Positions 27,376-36,850 are shown, numbered from the stretch's first letter. The stretch is DNA of 54,034 nucleotides from Solidesulfovibrio fructosivorans JJ] (GCF_000179555.1 NZ_AECZ01000027.1:1-54034); one strand, 5' to 3'. The notes: generated by a model from the sequence alone, not told the origin. Program-made: numbers and translations.

Positions 27376-27391
27376 TGTCAGGCAGCTGACA
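27376..27391. promoter_or_regulatory. CRP/FNR/CooA-type palindrome
   Basis: TGTCA-N6-TGACA is a perfect inverted repeat 90 bases before the CooS-like gene. It has the half-site spacing of CRP-family operators. On the minus strand AGTAAT, a possible -10 hexamer, lies about 28 bases downstream of its centre, roughly the layout of a class II activated promoter. The likely binder is the CooA-like protein at 27499-28149. Confidence 0.6.
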
Positions 27392-27498
27392 AATTCCCGG
27401 GCGCACCTGAAAAAATATCCCCGGCATGTCAGGCGCGACAAAGCGACACGCCGCGCCCTCGGAACCGGGCACGGCATGAAACGGATGGCCCGGGAAAA

Positions 27499-28149
27499 TC
27501 AGGCCTCGGCCAGGGCTTGCAGGGCCGTGATGTCCGGCACGCAGATCACGCCCCGGGCGCGTAGCGTAATGACGCCGTCGCGCTCGAAGCCGTTTAAGAG
27601 GGAAGACACGGTCTGGCGCGAGGAACCCACGATGGTGGCCAGCTGTTCGATACTCAGCCCATGGGCGAAGCAGCGCATGGAATCCTCTTCCACCGGGGCC
27701 TGCCCGGCTTCGTGGAGCAGCAGCAGGAGGAGCCGGCGGCGCACGTCGTGGAAAGCCAGGCCGTCGATGACCGAAAAAGCGTGGGAGAGCAGGTCCCCGA
27801 GCACCTTGACCATGGCTGTGGCCAGAGCCGGCATGGAGGTGAAAAACCGGCGCACGACGGCGACGTCGGCTTCCAGCAGTTCCAGGTCGTCCAGGGCCTC
27901 GACATGGGCGCGCGTATGCGTGGTGTAGACGTCGCCGACGTCGAGGATGGCCATGGTGAATTCCTTGTCCTTGTAGGCCAGGTAGACCCTGGCCCGGCCC
28001 TTGGCCACGATGAAGAGGCTGTTGCGGGATTCGCGCGGGGAAAAGACCTGCCGGCCCTTGGCGTAGCGGCGGCTGACGAAGGCCCCTCGCGCGGCGGCGA
28101 ATTCGGGCTTGTCCAGTTCGGCCAGCAGGTCGGCGTCGGTCAGGCGCAT
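27499..28149 (-). CDS. CooA-like CRP/FNR-family transcriptional regulator
   Basis: A 216-residue regulator with an N-terminal effector domain, a dimerisation helix and a C-terminal helix-turn-helix (LSIEQLATIVGSSRQTVSSLLNGFERDGVI). It resembles CooA of Rhodospirillum in KGRARVYL, the GD-x(4)-H segment, DGLAFHDVRRR and the GSSRQT recognition helix. The heme-ligand segment reads GDVYTTHTRAHVEA: the ferrous-heme ligand histidine is retained while the cysteine is Thr. CO or redox sensing is therefore plausible but unproven; the N-terminal proline ligand of CooA is not obvious. Confidence 0.85.
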   Translation of the reverse strand: MRLTDADLLAELDKPEFAAARGAFVSRRYAKGRQVFSPRESRNSLFIVAKGRARVYLAYKDKEFTMAILDVGDVYTTHTRAHVEALDDLELLEADVAVVRRFFTSMPALATAMVKVLGDLLSHAFSVIDGLAFHDVRRRLLLLLLHEAGQAPVEEDSMRCFAHGLSIEQLATIVGSSRQTVSSLLNGFERDGVITLRARGVICVPDITALQALAEA

Positions 28150-28286
28150 GGGGCATCCCCGGTCGGGCGCAAAAGGGAGGGCGGGAAGCGGGCCGGGACC
28201 CGGCGTCCGGGACCGCGACGCAAACTTAGCCGATATCGCCAAAAGGGAAAAGGCGCTCACGGCCGGGGCGGGATCAGTCCCCTCCC

Positions 28287-29060
28287 CTACTTGTCCGGCG
28301 GGCCCAGGTGGGTGAGAAAGGCCGTGAAATTGCCCGTGTACTCGTAGGTGCCCACGTGGGTGAACACGCTGTGCACGTCGGCGTAGATCTCGCCGCCGAT
28401 ATCCGTCCAGCGTTTGCAAAAGGCGTAATCCTCGGGAAGGTAATCCCTGGTCGCCGGGTCGATGGCCGTCTCGAAAAACGCCACGTTGTTCACGTGGTCG
28501 TCGTTGGTGTAGGCGTAATCGTAGGCCAGCTCGGGATAGGCCTCGGCCAGACGCATGAACACCTCGCGCCGTATCAGCATGAACCCCGTGGCCCCGTACT
28601 CCACGGGCAAAAGCCCGGTCCCGGGCTCGGGACGGCCGCCGGGCTTGAGCTTCACCGCATAATGCAGCGAGGCCGCCTGGGCCACGCGCATGAGCACGTT
28701 GCCCTTGATGGTGCGAAGCTTCTCCACATCCAGGTTCTTGACCGGATAAATGCCGCACACCACGTCCTTGTCCGCTTCCAGATACTTCCAGGGCAGATCC
28801 GGGGAAAAGCCGATGTCCGCATCGATGAAAAGCAGGTGCGTGAATTCCTCCTGGCGCATAAACTCGTTGGCCACCAGATTGCGCGCCCGGGTGATGAGAC
28901 TCTCGTGGGACGGGGTGAGCATGCCCGTGCGCACGCCGTTGCGCTCCAGAACCCCGATGGCGGGGATCACCGAGCGTAGATAGTTGACCGTCACGTTGCC
29001 GTTGTAGCACGGCGTGCCGATCATCAGCATGCGTTCCTTGGTCGCGGCCGGCTCGGCCAT
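28287..29060 (-). CDS. Putative glycosyltransferase (GT-A fold, Anp1-like)
   Basis: A 257-residue protein starting at ATG 29060 with GGAGG six bases upstream. It has IGTPCYNGNVTVNYL, ITRARNLVANEF, a metal-binding DxD in LLFIDADIGF, and a GATGFMLIRREVF acceptor-side stretch followed by YTNDDHVNN. This matches GT-A type transferases, with some likeness to Anp1/Mnn9-type sequences. Donor and acceptor are unknown. No signal peptide or membrane segment is present. It lies upstream of the CooA-like gene, 137 bases away. Confidence 0.8.
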   Translation of the reverse strand: MAEPAATKERMLMIGTPCYNGNVTVNYLRSVIPAIGVLERNGVRTGMLTPSHESLITRARNLVANEFMRQEEFTHLLFIDADIGFSPDLPWKYLEADKDVVCGIYPVKNLDVEKLRTIKGNVLMRVAQAASLHYAVKLKPGGRPEPGTGLLPVEYGATGFMLIRREVFMRLAEAYPELAYDYAYTNDDHVNNVAFFETAIDPATRDYLPEDYAFCKRWTDIGGEIYADVHSVFTHVGTYEYTGNFTAFLTHLGPPDK

Positions 29061-29198
29061 GAACCACCTCCGGTCATATCGGGGCACGCGTCGCGCGCAA
29101 CCCCGTCTTTTCGCCCGGTTATCCGGTCCCGCGCCGGCGAAGTCAAGACGTCCCCCCCCCCGCTTTTACACCCGGCCCGGCCTGGGCTATAGACCCCC

Positions 29199-30536
29199 AT
29201 GGCCCTGCCGCGCGACATCCCCTGCGAATCCATCATGGAGTCCCTGGCCGACGGCGTCTTCACCGTGGACACGGACTTCACCATCACCTTTTTCAACCGG
29301 GCCGCCGGAAAAATCGCCGGCATCCCCCCGGCCGAGGCGCTGGGACGCAAATGCTGGGAGGTCTTCCACTCGAGCCTTTGCGACGGGGCCTGCGCCCTGG
29401 GGCAATGCATCAAGGCCGACACCACCCTCTCCGACCAGTCGATCTTCATCGTGCGCCCGGACGGCACAAAAGTCTGGGTCAGCATCAGCGCCGCGCCCCT
29501 TCGCGACGCCACCGGCCGCATCGTCGGCGGCGTGGAAACCTTCCGCGACATCTCCGACCTGACCAGGCTGCGCAAGGAACTCGAAGGCGTGCGCACCCTG
29601 GAGGACATCGTCACCAAAAACCGGGAAATGGCCCGGCACCTCGACCTGCTCCCCCGCATCGCCCAAAGCGGCACCACCGCCCTGCTCCTCGGCGAATCCG
29701 GCACCGGCAAGGAACTCTTCGCCCGGGCCCTGCACAACCTCTCCGACCGGAAAAACGGCCCCTTCATCGCCGTCAACTGCGGGGCCATCCCCGGCGAACT
29801 GCTCGAATCCGAACTCTTCGGCCACGCCCAAGGCGCCTTCACCGACGCCAAAACCGCCCGCAAAGGCCGCTTCGCCCTGGCCACCGGCGGGACGCTCTTC
29901 CTCGACGAAGTGGGCGAAATGCCCCCGCCGCTCCAGGTCAAACTCCTGCGCGTGCTCCAGGAACGCGTCTACGAGCCCCTGGGGTCGGATACCACGCTCC
30001 CCGCCGACGCGCGCATCGTCGCCGCCACCAACCGCGACCTCGAAGCCATGGCCCGGGAAGGCACCTTCCGCCGCGACCTCTTCTACCGCCTGGGCGTGGC
30101 CCGCATCGTCCTGCCGCCCTTGCGCGAACGCCCCGAAGATATCCCCCTGCTCGTCGCCACCTTCATCGAACGCCTCAACCTGCGCCAGGAAAAAGCCGTC
30201 GGCGGCCTGACCGACGCCGCCATGCGCATTCTCCTGCGCCACGACTACCCCGGCAACGTCCGGGAACTGCAAAATATCCTGGAATACGCCTTCATCCTCT
30301 GCTCCCACGGCCGCATCGGCCCCGAACACCTGCCCGATTACCTGCGCCCCGCCCCCAGCCACCCCCAACACGCCACCGACGCCGCCCCCCGGACCATGCG
30401 CGCCATCAAATACCAGGCCGCCAAACACGCCCTGGCCCGCCACGACGACAAACGCATGGAAGCCTGCCGGGAACTCGGCATCACTAAAGACACGCTGCGA
30501 CGAATTTTGAGTCAGGGCGATGGGGAGGGGGAATAG
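29199..30536 (+). CDS. Sigma-54-dependent activator with Cys-rich PAS domain
   Basis: A 445-residue bacterial enhancer-binding protein. An N-terminal PAS domain (about 10-125) contains a cysteine cluster ([19 protein letters not shown]). The AAA+ domain has Walker A GESGTGKE at residue 165, the sigma-54 contact loop GAFTDA at residue 212, and Walker [13 protein letters not shown] Fis-type helix ([16 protein letters not shown]) ends the protein. It would activate RpoN promoters on a signal sensed by PAS, possibly redox or metal through the cysteines. Its targets are not evident here. Confidence 0.94.
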   Translation: MALPRDIPCESIMESLADGVFTVDTDFTITFFNRAAGKIAGIPPAEALGRKCWEVFHSSLCDGACALGQCIKADTTLSDQSIFIVRPDGTKVWVSISAAPLRDATGRIVGGVETFRDISDLTRLRKELEGVRTLEDIVTKNREMARHLDLLPRIAQSGTTALLLGESGTGKELFARALHNLSDRKNGPFIAVNCGAIPGELLESELFGHAQGAFTDAKTARKGRFALATGGTLFLDEVGEMPPPLQVKLLRVLQERVYEPLGSDTTLPADARIVAATNRDLEAMAREGTFRRDLFYRLGVARIVLPPLRERPEDIPLLVATFIERLNLRQEKAVGGLTDAAMRILLRHDYPGNVRELQNILEYAFILCSHGRIGPEHLPDYLRPAPSHPQHATDAAPRTMRAIKYQAAKHALARHDDKRMEACRELGITKDTLRRILSQGDGEGE

Positions 30537-30556
30537 GCATGAGGGCCTCCGGCGGC

Positions 30557-30590
30557 CAGGGGGACCTTTTTTGAAAAAAAGGTCCCCCTG
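30557..30590. terminator. Perfect 16-bp hairpin after the sigma-54 activator
   Basis: CAGGGGGACCTTTTTT (30557-30572) pairs with its exact complement (30575-30590) around a two-base loop. It is related in layout to hairpin A of the dispersed repeat, and is followed by the same CCCCTCC/AAAAACTTTT linker type. It lies 20 bases after the stop. Confidence 0.75.
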
Positions 30591-31004
30591 GACCCCTCCA
30601 AAAAACTTTTACCGGGTATGTGTCGTGCATGAGGGGGGGCTTTGGGGGCGGGAGACCGGATGTTTGTCGCCGCAATCGGCCCGGCGGCACGAGGCGCTAA
30701 AGCGCCTCGACGCCGGACGCGATTGCGGCGACAAGATCGCCAGCGGCGAAGCGCCGCATTAAAAAAACACAAGCAAGGGCCTTCCATGTCGCCCCTTTGG
30801 GGCGACCGGCGTGGTGGCGGCGGAATTTGCTTGGGACGAGCCTGCCGCGAAGCGGCGGCACCGTCCCGACAAATTCCGCCGCCATCTTCTCCCTCTCCGT
30901 CTTGCCGCCAGCCACCCCCTCCCCCGGCCGACCAAAGCACACCGGACGGGGGGTCCGGGGGGCCCATGGCCCCTCGGCGGGGCCTGGGGCAGCGCCCCAG
31001 CGGT
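30591..31004. repeat. Gene-free region packed with large hairpins
   Basis: Three strong inverted repeats lie in this gap. The first (30664-30734) has a 15-bp outer stem (30664-30678/30720-30734), an inner CCGGCG/CGCCGG and an apical GAGGCGCT/AGCGCCTC stem. A simple hairpin follows at 30788-30806 (GTCGCCCC/GGGGCGAC). The third (30815-30884) has a 15-bp outer stem, an inner GGGACG/CGTCCC and an apical TGCCGC/GCGGCA. A smaller GCGGCG/CGCCGC hairpin lies near 30743-30757. Open frames here have no ribosome sites or domain features. It could be a structured RNA or a nest of palindromic repeats. Confidence 0.75.
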
Positions 31005-34000
31005 TTAAGTGACAGGCAGACTGACGGTGACGATCGTGCCGGCGTCGGGGGTGGATTCCATGGAGATCTCGCCGCGCTGGCTGCGGGTCATGAGGCGCGC
31101 GGAGTAGGTGCCGAGCCCGCTGCCGCCATTTTTGCCGCTGGTGGCGTATTTTTCGAAAAAGACGGGGATGAGCTCCGGAGGCACGGGCGTGGGGTTTTGG
31201 ACGGTCAGCAAAGCGCGGCCGTCCTTTTCGGCGAGGCTAACGGTCACGGCGTGGCCGGAGGTCTCGGCCTCGATGGCGTTTTTCACGAGGTTGGCGGCAA
31301 TGGTCTGGCACAGCAGGGCGCTGCCGGTGATAAAGAGCTCCTCGGGCGACCGGAGGGTCACGTCGACGCCCTTGGCCTTGGCCGTGGGTTCGAGCATGGA
31401 CACGACGCCGGCGACGATGCGGGCGAGATCGATCCGCTGAGCCTGCAGGACGTAGGTTCCCGTTTCCATCTTATAGAGGTCCAGGGACAGTTCGATCTGC
31501 TCGAGCATTGCATGGCCGGACTGCTCGATTTCACTTAGCAACTCGCGTTGGTCGTCGGTGACCGGCCCGACCACGGCGACAATTTCCGGCAGGTTGACGA
31601 TGCTGTTGAGCGGCGCCTTAAGGTCGTGGCGCATGATGCGCTCCACGTCTTCGCGCACGCGTTCCAGTTCCTTGCGCGCCGAAATGTCGTCGAAAGTCCA
31701 GATGGAGCCTGAGGCGGGGTTGGCGACGTCGATGCGCCGCCCGTCGACGGAACACCAAAACGAGTGGCCGCCCCTGTCGTGGAAGCGCTCTTCGAAATGC
31801 ACTTCCTTTCCGGCGGCGACCAGGGCCAGTTGTTCCCGGCGAAAGGCCCGCAGTCGAGGGATGCTTTCATGGACCCCGGCCAGGCCCTTGCCGGCCAGTT
31901 CCTCGGCGGGGATGCCGAAGAGTTCGGCGAAACGACGGTTGACGCGCACCACCGTATCGTCCGGGCCGAGGTGGACGATGCCCACCGACGAGGCGTTGAA
32001 GATGGCCTCGAATTCGCCCATGAGCTGGCGCAGGCGTTCCTTGCTTTCCCGCTGCCGGGTGATGTCCTCCTTGACGGCCACGAAATGGCTTATTTCGCCC
32101 TGTTCGTCGCGCACGGGCGATATGGAGGAGGCTTCCCAATACAGCTCGCCGTTTTTCTTGCGGTTGCAAAGTTCGCCGCGCCAGACCCTGCCCGCCAGAA
32201 GCGTGTCCCACAGGTCCCTATAAAACGCTTCGGGATGGACGCCGCTTTTGAGGATCCTGGGATTTTTGCCTTTCGCCTCGTCCGGAGTGTACCCGGTCAG
32301 GGTGGAAAAATGGGGATTGACGTATTCGATGGTCCCCTGGAGGTCGGTAATGGCGATGGAGGCCGGGGACTGTTCCACGGCCGCCCACAGCAGGCGCAGC
32401 GTGGCGTCCTTTTTGCGTTCCTCGGTGATGTTCTCGATGGAGGCGATGACCGGGGTGGGCGCGGTGCCGGTCTCGACCGGGCTGAAAATGGCCCGGAGGT
32501 ACAGATTTCGTCCGCCGAGCACGGACGAATAGGGGCCTTCGGCCCTGGACAGTTCCCCGGCCAGGGCCCGGACCAGGGCTTCCTTAAACAAAATGGGCAG
32601 CAGCGCAACGAGGTTGACCCCGATGATGTTGTCCGACGTGATGCCCATGATTTCGAGGTGCCGCTTGTTGCAGCTCACCACGGTGCCGGTGGCGTCAAAA
32701 AAAACCTGGCCAAGAGGCGAGTTGTCGAAAATGACGCGCAGTTGCCGTTCCTGGTCGGCCAGGACGGTTTCGGCCTGTTTGCGCTGGGTGATGTCCGTGC
32801 AAAAGCCTTCGAGGTGGGCGATGGCCCCGGATTTGTCGCACACGGCCCGGATGTTGAGCGAGACCCAGATGAGGTTCCCGGTACGCGTCAGGCGACGGAC
32901 TTCGTAGTTGGAGAGGTGGTCGCGCTTTTTGAGCGTATCGAGCATGGAATCCCGTTCGTCGGGATCGAAGTAGACCTGGTCCCGGATGTTGGCCACTTCG
33001 GCCAGCATGGCTTCGGGATCGGGGTAGCCGTACATTCGGGCCAGATAGCCGTTGACCTTGACGTAGCGGCCGTCGGGGGTGGAGGTGAAAATGCCCACCG
33101 GCGCGTTTTCGTAAAGGTTGCGCAGGACTTCCTCGCTTTGGCGCAAGGCCTGCTCCGCCCGCAGCCGGTCGCCGATGTCACGGATGTAGCCGCCCACGCC
33201 CATCTTTCCCTCGCCCAGGGGCACGGGAAATTTGCGGACCTCGAAGGTGCGATCGCCCAGGGTTTCGATCATGGTCACGATGTCGCGGCCGTCCCGGGCG
33301 GCCACGTCGGATTCGTGGCAGCGGGCGGCGAGTTCGGGCGGCATCAACTCGAAGTCGGTGCGGCCGATGGCGTCTCCGGAAGCCTTTCCCATGAACTCGG
33401 CCAGTTTGTTGTTGATGACCAGATGGCGCAACTCGGCGTCCTTCAAAAAGGCCATGTCGCTGGTGGCGTCGATAAAGGCGCGATAGCGGCTCTCGCCGCG
33501 CCTGAGCGCCTCGTTGGCCGCCACAAGTTCGCTGGTGCGCGCGGCCACGGTGCGTTCCAGACCGGTCTTGGCCGCGTCCAGGGCGGCGGTGGCCACGCCG
33601 ACGGCCCGGGCCAGCCGGGCCGGCCAGGACAGAAAGCCGAAAAAGGCCCCCCAAAGCGCCAGCCAGACGGCGCCCGCCCCCACAAGCAAAGGCATCAGAG
33701 GCCGCAGGGGCTTCCAGCCGCCCTCGGGGACGGCGGCAAGCCGCCACATCCCGCCGGGAACGGCCATCTCCACGGTGACGGGGTTGTCCGCGAAGATCGC
33801 CTGGTCGCCGTAAACCATTGCGCCGTTGCCGGCCAGACGGATGGCCAGACGGATATCGTCCCCACGCTGCACCGCGACATCGTGGAAAAACGCGTCCGCG
33901 TCGATGGTGATGGTGGCCACGCCCCACATGCGGCCGGGGAGCCGGGGCCCGCCAAGCAAAAAGACGGGGGTCCGGGCGATGATGCCACACCCGCCCTGGA

Positions 34001-34472
34001 GCAGTTTTTCGGGTCCGTCGATGGCGGTCCGGCCGTTTTCCAGAGTGCGCGACAGGGCTTCGCGCTGGGAGGGCGGCAGGTCCCGGCGCAGGGACAGGCC
34101 CAGGATGCCGGCGTTGCTGGTTCGCGGAAAGACGTGGCTCACCACGGCGTCGCGGGCGAGCTGGAGGGAGCGGATGTCGGACACGCCATCCATGAGCCCG
34201 GCCGCGAAGTCCCCGAACTGCTCGTCCGTGAGATCGGGGTGGCTGGCGGCATAGGCGGCGATGGCGCGCAGCAACGTGAGTCTTGCGGTCAGGGCCGATT
34301 GCAGGCTCAGACGCGCGTCGCCGAGATGGGCCAGGGCATTGGCCCGGGTCTCCTCGACGAGACGGGCGTTTTCACTGCGCCACAAGACCCAGGCCGCGGG
34401 CAACACCAGAACGGCCGCCAGGGCCAGCGACAAAACCAGCAGTCTGAAGCGTTGCGTCAGGCCGTTGCCCAT
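31005..34472 (-). CDS. CHASE and multi-PAS sensor histidine kinase
   Basis: A protein of about 1155 residues. An N-terminal membrane helix (about 10-30), a periplasmic CHASE-like domain (about 40-230, with SNAGILGLSLRRDLPPSQREAL) and a second helix (about 265-290) come first. Five PAS domains follow (spaced about 120-130 residues between 330 and 920), then HisKA with LRHDLKAPLNS-type motif (IMRHDLK, His949) and HATPase boxes NLVKNAIEAE and GGSGLGTYSAR. There is no receiver, so a separate response regulator is required. The start at 34472 is chosen for GGGGATG upstream; starts at 34481 or 34547 are also possible. Confidence 0.92.
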   Translation of the reverse strand: MGNGLTQRFRLLVLSLALAAVLVLPAAWVLWRSENARLVEETRANALAHLGDARLSLQSALTARLTLLRAIAAYAASHPDLTDEQFGDFAAGLMDGVSDIRSLQLARDAVVSHVFPRTSNAGILGLSLRRDLPPSQREALSRTLENGRTAIDGPEKLLQGGCGIIARTPVFLLGGPRLPGRMWGVATITIDADAFFHDVAVQRGDDIRLAIRLAGNGAMVYGDQAIFADNPVTVEMAVPGGMWRLAAVPEGGWKPLRPLMPLLVGAGAVWLALWGAFFGFLSWPARLARAVGVATAALDAAKTGLERTVAARTSELVAANEALRRGESRYRAFIDATSDMAFLKDAELRHLVINNKLAEFMGKASGDAIGRTDFELMPPELAARCHESDVAARDGRDIVTMIETLGDRTFEVRKFPVPLGEGKMGVGGYIRDIGDRLRAEQALRQSEEVLRNLYENAPVGIFTSTPDGRYVKVNGYLARMYGYPDPEAMLAEVANIRDQVYFDPDERDSMLDTLKKRDHLSNYEVRRLTRTGNLIWVSLNIRAVCDKSGAIAHLEGFCTDITQRKQAETVLADQERQLRVIFDNSPLGQVFFDATGTVVSCNKRHLEIMGITSDNIIGVNLVALLPILFKEALVRALAGELSRAEGPYSSVLGGRNLYLRAIFSPVETGTAPTPVIASIENITEERKKDATLRLLWAAVEQSPASIAITDLQGTIEYVNPHFSTLTGYTPDEAKGKNPRILKSGVHPEAFYRDLWDTLLAGRVWRGELCNRKKNGELYWEASSISPVRDEQGEISHFVAVKEDITRQRESKERLRQLMGEFEAIFNASSVGIVHLGPDDTVVRVNRRFAELFGIPAEELAGKGLAGVHESIPRLRAFRREQLALVAAGKEVHFEERFHDRGGHSFWCSVDGRRIDVANPASGSIWTFDDISARKELERVREDVERIMRHDLKAPLNSIVNLPEIVAVVGPVTDDQRELLSEIEQSGHAMLEQIELSLDLYKMETGTYVLQAQRIDLARIVAGVVSMLEPTAKAKGVDVTLRSPEELFITGSALLCQTIAANLVKNAIEAETSGHAVTVSLAEKDGRALLTVQNPTPVPPELIPVFFEKYATSGKNGGSGLGTYSARLMTRSQRGEISMESTPDAGTIVTVSLPVT

Positions 34473-34694
34473 GCGCCGCATCCCCGGGAAAAGTCGAAAG
34501 CGGACCGCCCGCGCAGGCCGCGCCAAGCGGCAGGCAACCGCGCCCACGATGGACGCATCCCGCCGATTCCAGTCGTTCTATAGCGGTCGCGGGGTTGAGG
34601 CAAGCCTGTCCCTTGACTTCATGCGGCTCCCCGACCACAATTTTTTCGGCATTCCAACGATCACGCACCGCAACATCCGCCAGGAGGTCGGCAA

Positions 34695-35651
34695 ATGACG
34701 ACAACCAGTCTGCGCCAAACGGACAGCGTTTCGGTCACGGTCCTCATCGACAACTCCCTCGACCATTTCCTGCCCGACACGGGTGGGGTCGCGCACCGCC
34801 CGATCCTGTCCTGGACCGACAATCCGGTGGCGGAGCACGGCCTGTCGCTGTGCGTCACCTTCGAAGGCGGCGGCGAACGCCATACGGTGCTGCTGGATAC
34901 GGGACTCAGCGCGCTGACCCTGCTGCGCAACATGGGCAGCCTCGGCGTTTCCCCGGATGACATCGAGGCCATCATCCTCAGCCACGGCCACATGGACCAT
35001 ACCGGCGGCCTGCTGGAACTCCTGGCCAGGCGCAAGGCGGGCTGCGACCTCATTTCGCATCCCGGGGCCTATTGCCGCCGGCGGCTCAACATTCCCGGCA
35101 AGGGGCCGCAGCCGGAGCTGCCGTCGCTTGACGCCGCGGCGCTTCGGGCGGCCGGCGCGAACATCGTCACCGAGGCCGGACCCGCAACATGGTTTTCGGA
35201 CATGCTGCTGACGCTCGGCGAGGTCGAACGCGCCACGGATTTCGAAAAGGGCTTTCCCATGGCCGAGATCGAAACCGACGGCGCCTGGGGCCCCGATCCC
35301 TTCCGCGACGACCAGGCCATCGTGCTGCACGTGCGGGACAAGGGGCTGGTGGTCATAAGCGGCTGCGCCCATGCCGGCATCGTCAACACCGTGCGCTACG
35401 CCCGAAAAGTGACGGGCGTGGAGACGGTCCACGCCGTCGTGGGCGGCTTCCATCTGACGGGGCCGGCCTTTGCTGGCGTGGTCGGGCCGACGGCGGCGGC
35501 GCTGCGGGAATTGGGACCGCGTTATCTCATCCCCATGCACTGCACGGGGTTTACGGCCACCGCGGCCATGGCCCAGGCCATGCCGGAACGATTTCTTATC
35601 AGCAGCGTGGGCACGCGGTTCACCTTCTCCACAGACGAGAAAGCACCGTAG
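34695..35651 (+). CDS. Metallo-beta-lactamase-fold hydrolase (dihydropteroate-synthase-like MBL family)
   Basis: A 318-residue MBL-fold protein with the metal motif SHGHMDHTGG (His97, His99, Asp101, His102), a later GCAHAGIVNT and a PMHCTG histidine site. This pattern matches the archaeal/bacterial family annotated as 7,8-dihydropterin-6-methyl-4-(beta-D-ribofuranosyl)aminobenzene-phosphate synthase-like. Substrate is uncertain. The first residues MTTTSLRQTDSVSVTVLIDN follow CAGGAGG. It is convergent with the gene at 35746, with a bidirectional terminator between. Confidence 0.88.
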   Translation: MTTTSLRQTDSVSVTVLIDNSLDHFLPDTGGVAHRPILSWTDNPVAEHGLSLCVTFEGGGERHTVLLDTGLSALTLLRNMGSLGVSPDDIEAIILSHGHMDHTGGLLELLARRKAGCDLISHPGAYCRRRLNIPGKGPQPELPSLDAAALRAAGANIVTEAGPATWFSDMLLTLGEVERATDFEKGFPMAEIETDGAWGPDPFRDDQAIVLHVRDKGLVVISGCAHAGIVNTVRYARKVTGVETVHAVVGGFHLTGPAFAGVVGPTAAALRELGPRYLIPMHCTGFTATAAMAQAMPERFLISSVGTRFTFSTDEKAP

Positions 35652-35679
35652 GGCCAGCCTCCGAAAGCTTAAAACGAGG

Positions 35680-35737
35680 ACGGCGCGGGAAGGGAAAACC
35701 CTTTTTACCGGGATTCCCCTTCTCGCGCCGTCTTTTG
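35680..35737. terminator. Bidirectional terminator between convergent genes
   Basis: GACGGCGCG...CGCGCCGTC forms the outer stem and GGGAA/TTCCC-type pairing the inner stem (35680-35733), followed by TTTT. It resembles hairpin B of the dispersed repeat. Confidence 0.8.
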
Positions 35738-35745
35738 CCCGCCGC

Positions 35746-36753
35746 TTAAAACACCACCACCTGCTTGCCGACCATGCGGCCGGAACGCTGGGCAAGGTGC
35801 GCTTCGGCGAAAACGGCCGGATCCAGGCCGTGCCGGGTCTTCCCCAATGTCGGCCGCACGACGCCGGAATCCAGAAGCGCCGCCACCCGGGCCAAAATAG
35901 CGCCTTGCCGGGCCATGTCCGGGGTCTTGTACATGGACCGGGCGAACATGAATTCCCAGCGGATGCTGGCGCATTTCGATTTGAAGACCGTGATGTCGAG
36001 CGGCCCCGACGGATCGTCGATCAGGCACAGCGCGCCCTGGGGCGCGATCATGGCGGCCATGGCCCGCCAGTGGGCCTCCATGTGGGTGGTGCAAAAAATC
36101 GCGCCCACATCCGTGATGCCGGCGGAACGCAAGGCGGCGGGCATGTCCTTGGAGTGGTCGAGCACCAGGTGCGCGCCCAGTTCGCGACACCAGGCGGCGG
36201 ACTCCGACCGCGAAGCCGTGGCGATCACCCGCGCCCCGGCCCATACGGCGAGCTGGATGGCCATGGAGCCCACCCCGCCGGCCCCGCCGAGCACAAGCAC
36301 CTCGCGACCGGCGTTGGTCCTGGCCGCATCGGTCAGGCCCAGACGATCGAACAGAGCCTCGTAGGCGGTAAGGCTGGTCAGCGGCATGGCCGCGGCCGCC
36401 GCGTCGTCCAGGGTCTGCGGGGCCTTGGCCGCGATGCGCGCGTCCACCAGATGAAGCGTGGCGTCGGTGCCCGGCCGGGTGGCGTCCCCGGCGTAATACA
36501 CCCGGTCGCCCGGCGCGAAACCGGTTACGGCCTCGCCCACGGCCGCCACCGTTCCCACGGCGTCGTAGCCGAGGATCCGCTCCCCGCCCGAAGCCAGGCG
36601 CGCGTGCACCTTGGTGTCCACGGGATTGACGGAAACCGCCGCCACCCGCACGAGCAGGTCCCACCGCCCGGGAACCGGGTCCGGGACCTCGGCCAGAAAA
36701 AACGCTCCCGACGCGTCGGGCGAAAGGCCGCCCTTGGCCATCAATGCCTGCAT
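35746..36753 (-). CDS. Zinc-type alcohol dehydrogenase-like / quinone oxidoreductase family protein
   Basis: A 335-residue medium-chain dehydrogenase/reductase. The GroES-like N-terminus contains VNPVDTKVHARL and GYDAVGTVAAVG. The NAD(P) Rossmann loop is VLVLGGAGGVGSMAIQLAV. The structural and catalytic zinc cysteines of true alcohol dehydrogenases are missing, so a quinone- or enal-reductase role is more likely. AAGGAGG precedes ATG 36753 by four bases. The ending GRMVGKQVVVF is typical of this family. Confidence 0.9.
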   Translation of the reverse strand: MQALMAKGGLSPDASGAFFLAEVPDPVPGRWDLLVRVAAVSVNPVDTKVHARLASGGERILGYDAVGTVAAVGEAVTGFAPGDRVYYAGDATRPGTDATLHLVDARIAAKAPQTLDDAAAAAMPLTSLTAYEALFDRLGLTDAARTNAGREVLVLGGAGGVGSMAIQLAVWAGARVIATASRSESAAWCRELGAHLVLDHSKDMPAALRSAGITDVGAIFCTTHMEAHWRAMAAMIAPQGALCLIDDPSGPLDITVFKSKCASIRWEFMFARSMYKTPDMARQGAILARVAALLDSGVVRPTLGKTRHGLDPAVFAEAHLAQRSGRMVGKQVVVF

Positions 36754-36850
36754 GGGTGCCTCCTTGTCTCCTCTGGGAAAGACCGTATCAGGTTGCGCCC
36801 AGAAGCCAAGCCTAAGACAATGCGTGATTTTTGAATGCGGCCGGACACGA

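Noticed and set aside
26178-27389. 403-residue plus-strand frame over the CooS-like gene
   Set aside because: Ser/Pro/Arg-rich shadow antisense to the minus-strand gene, without domain features.
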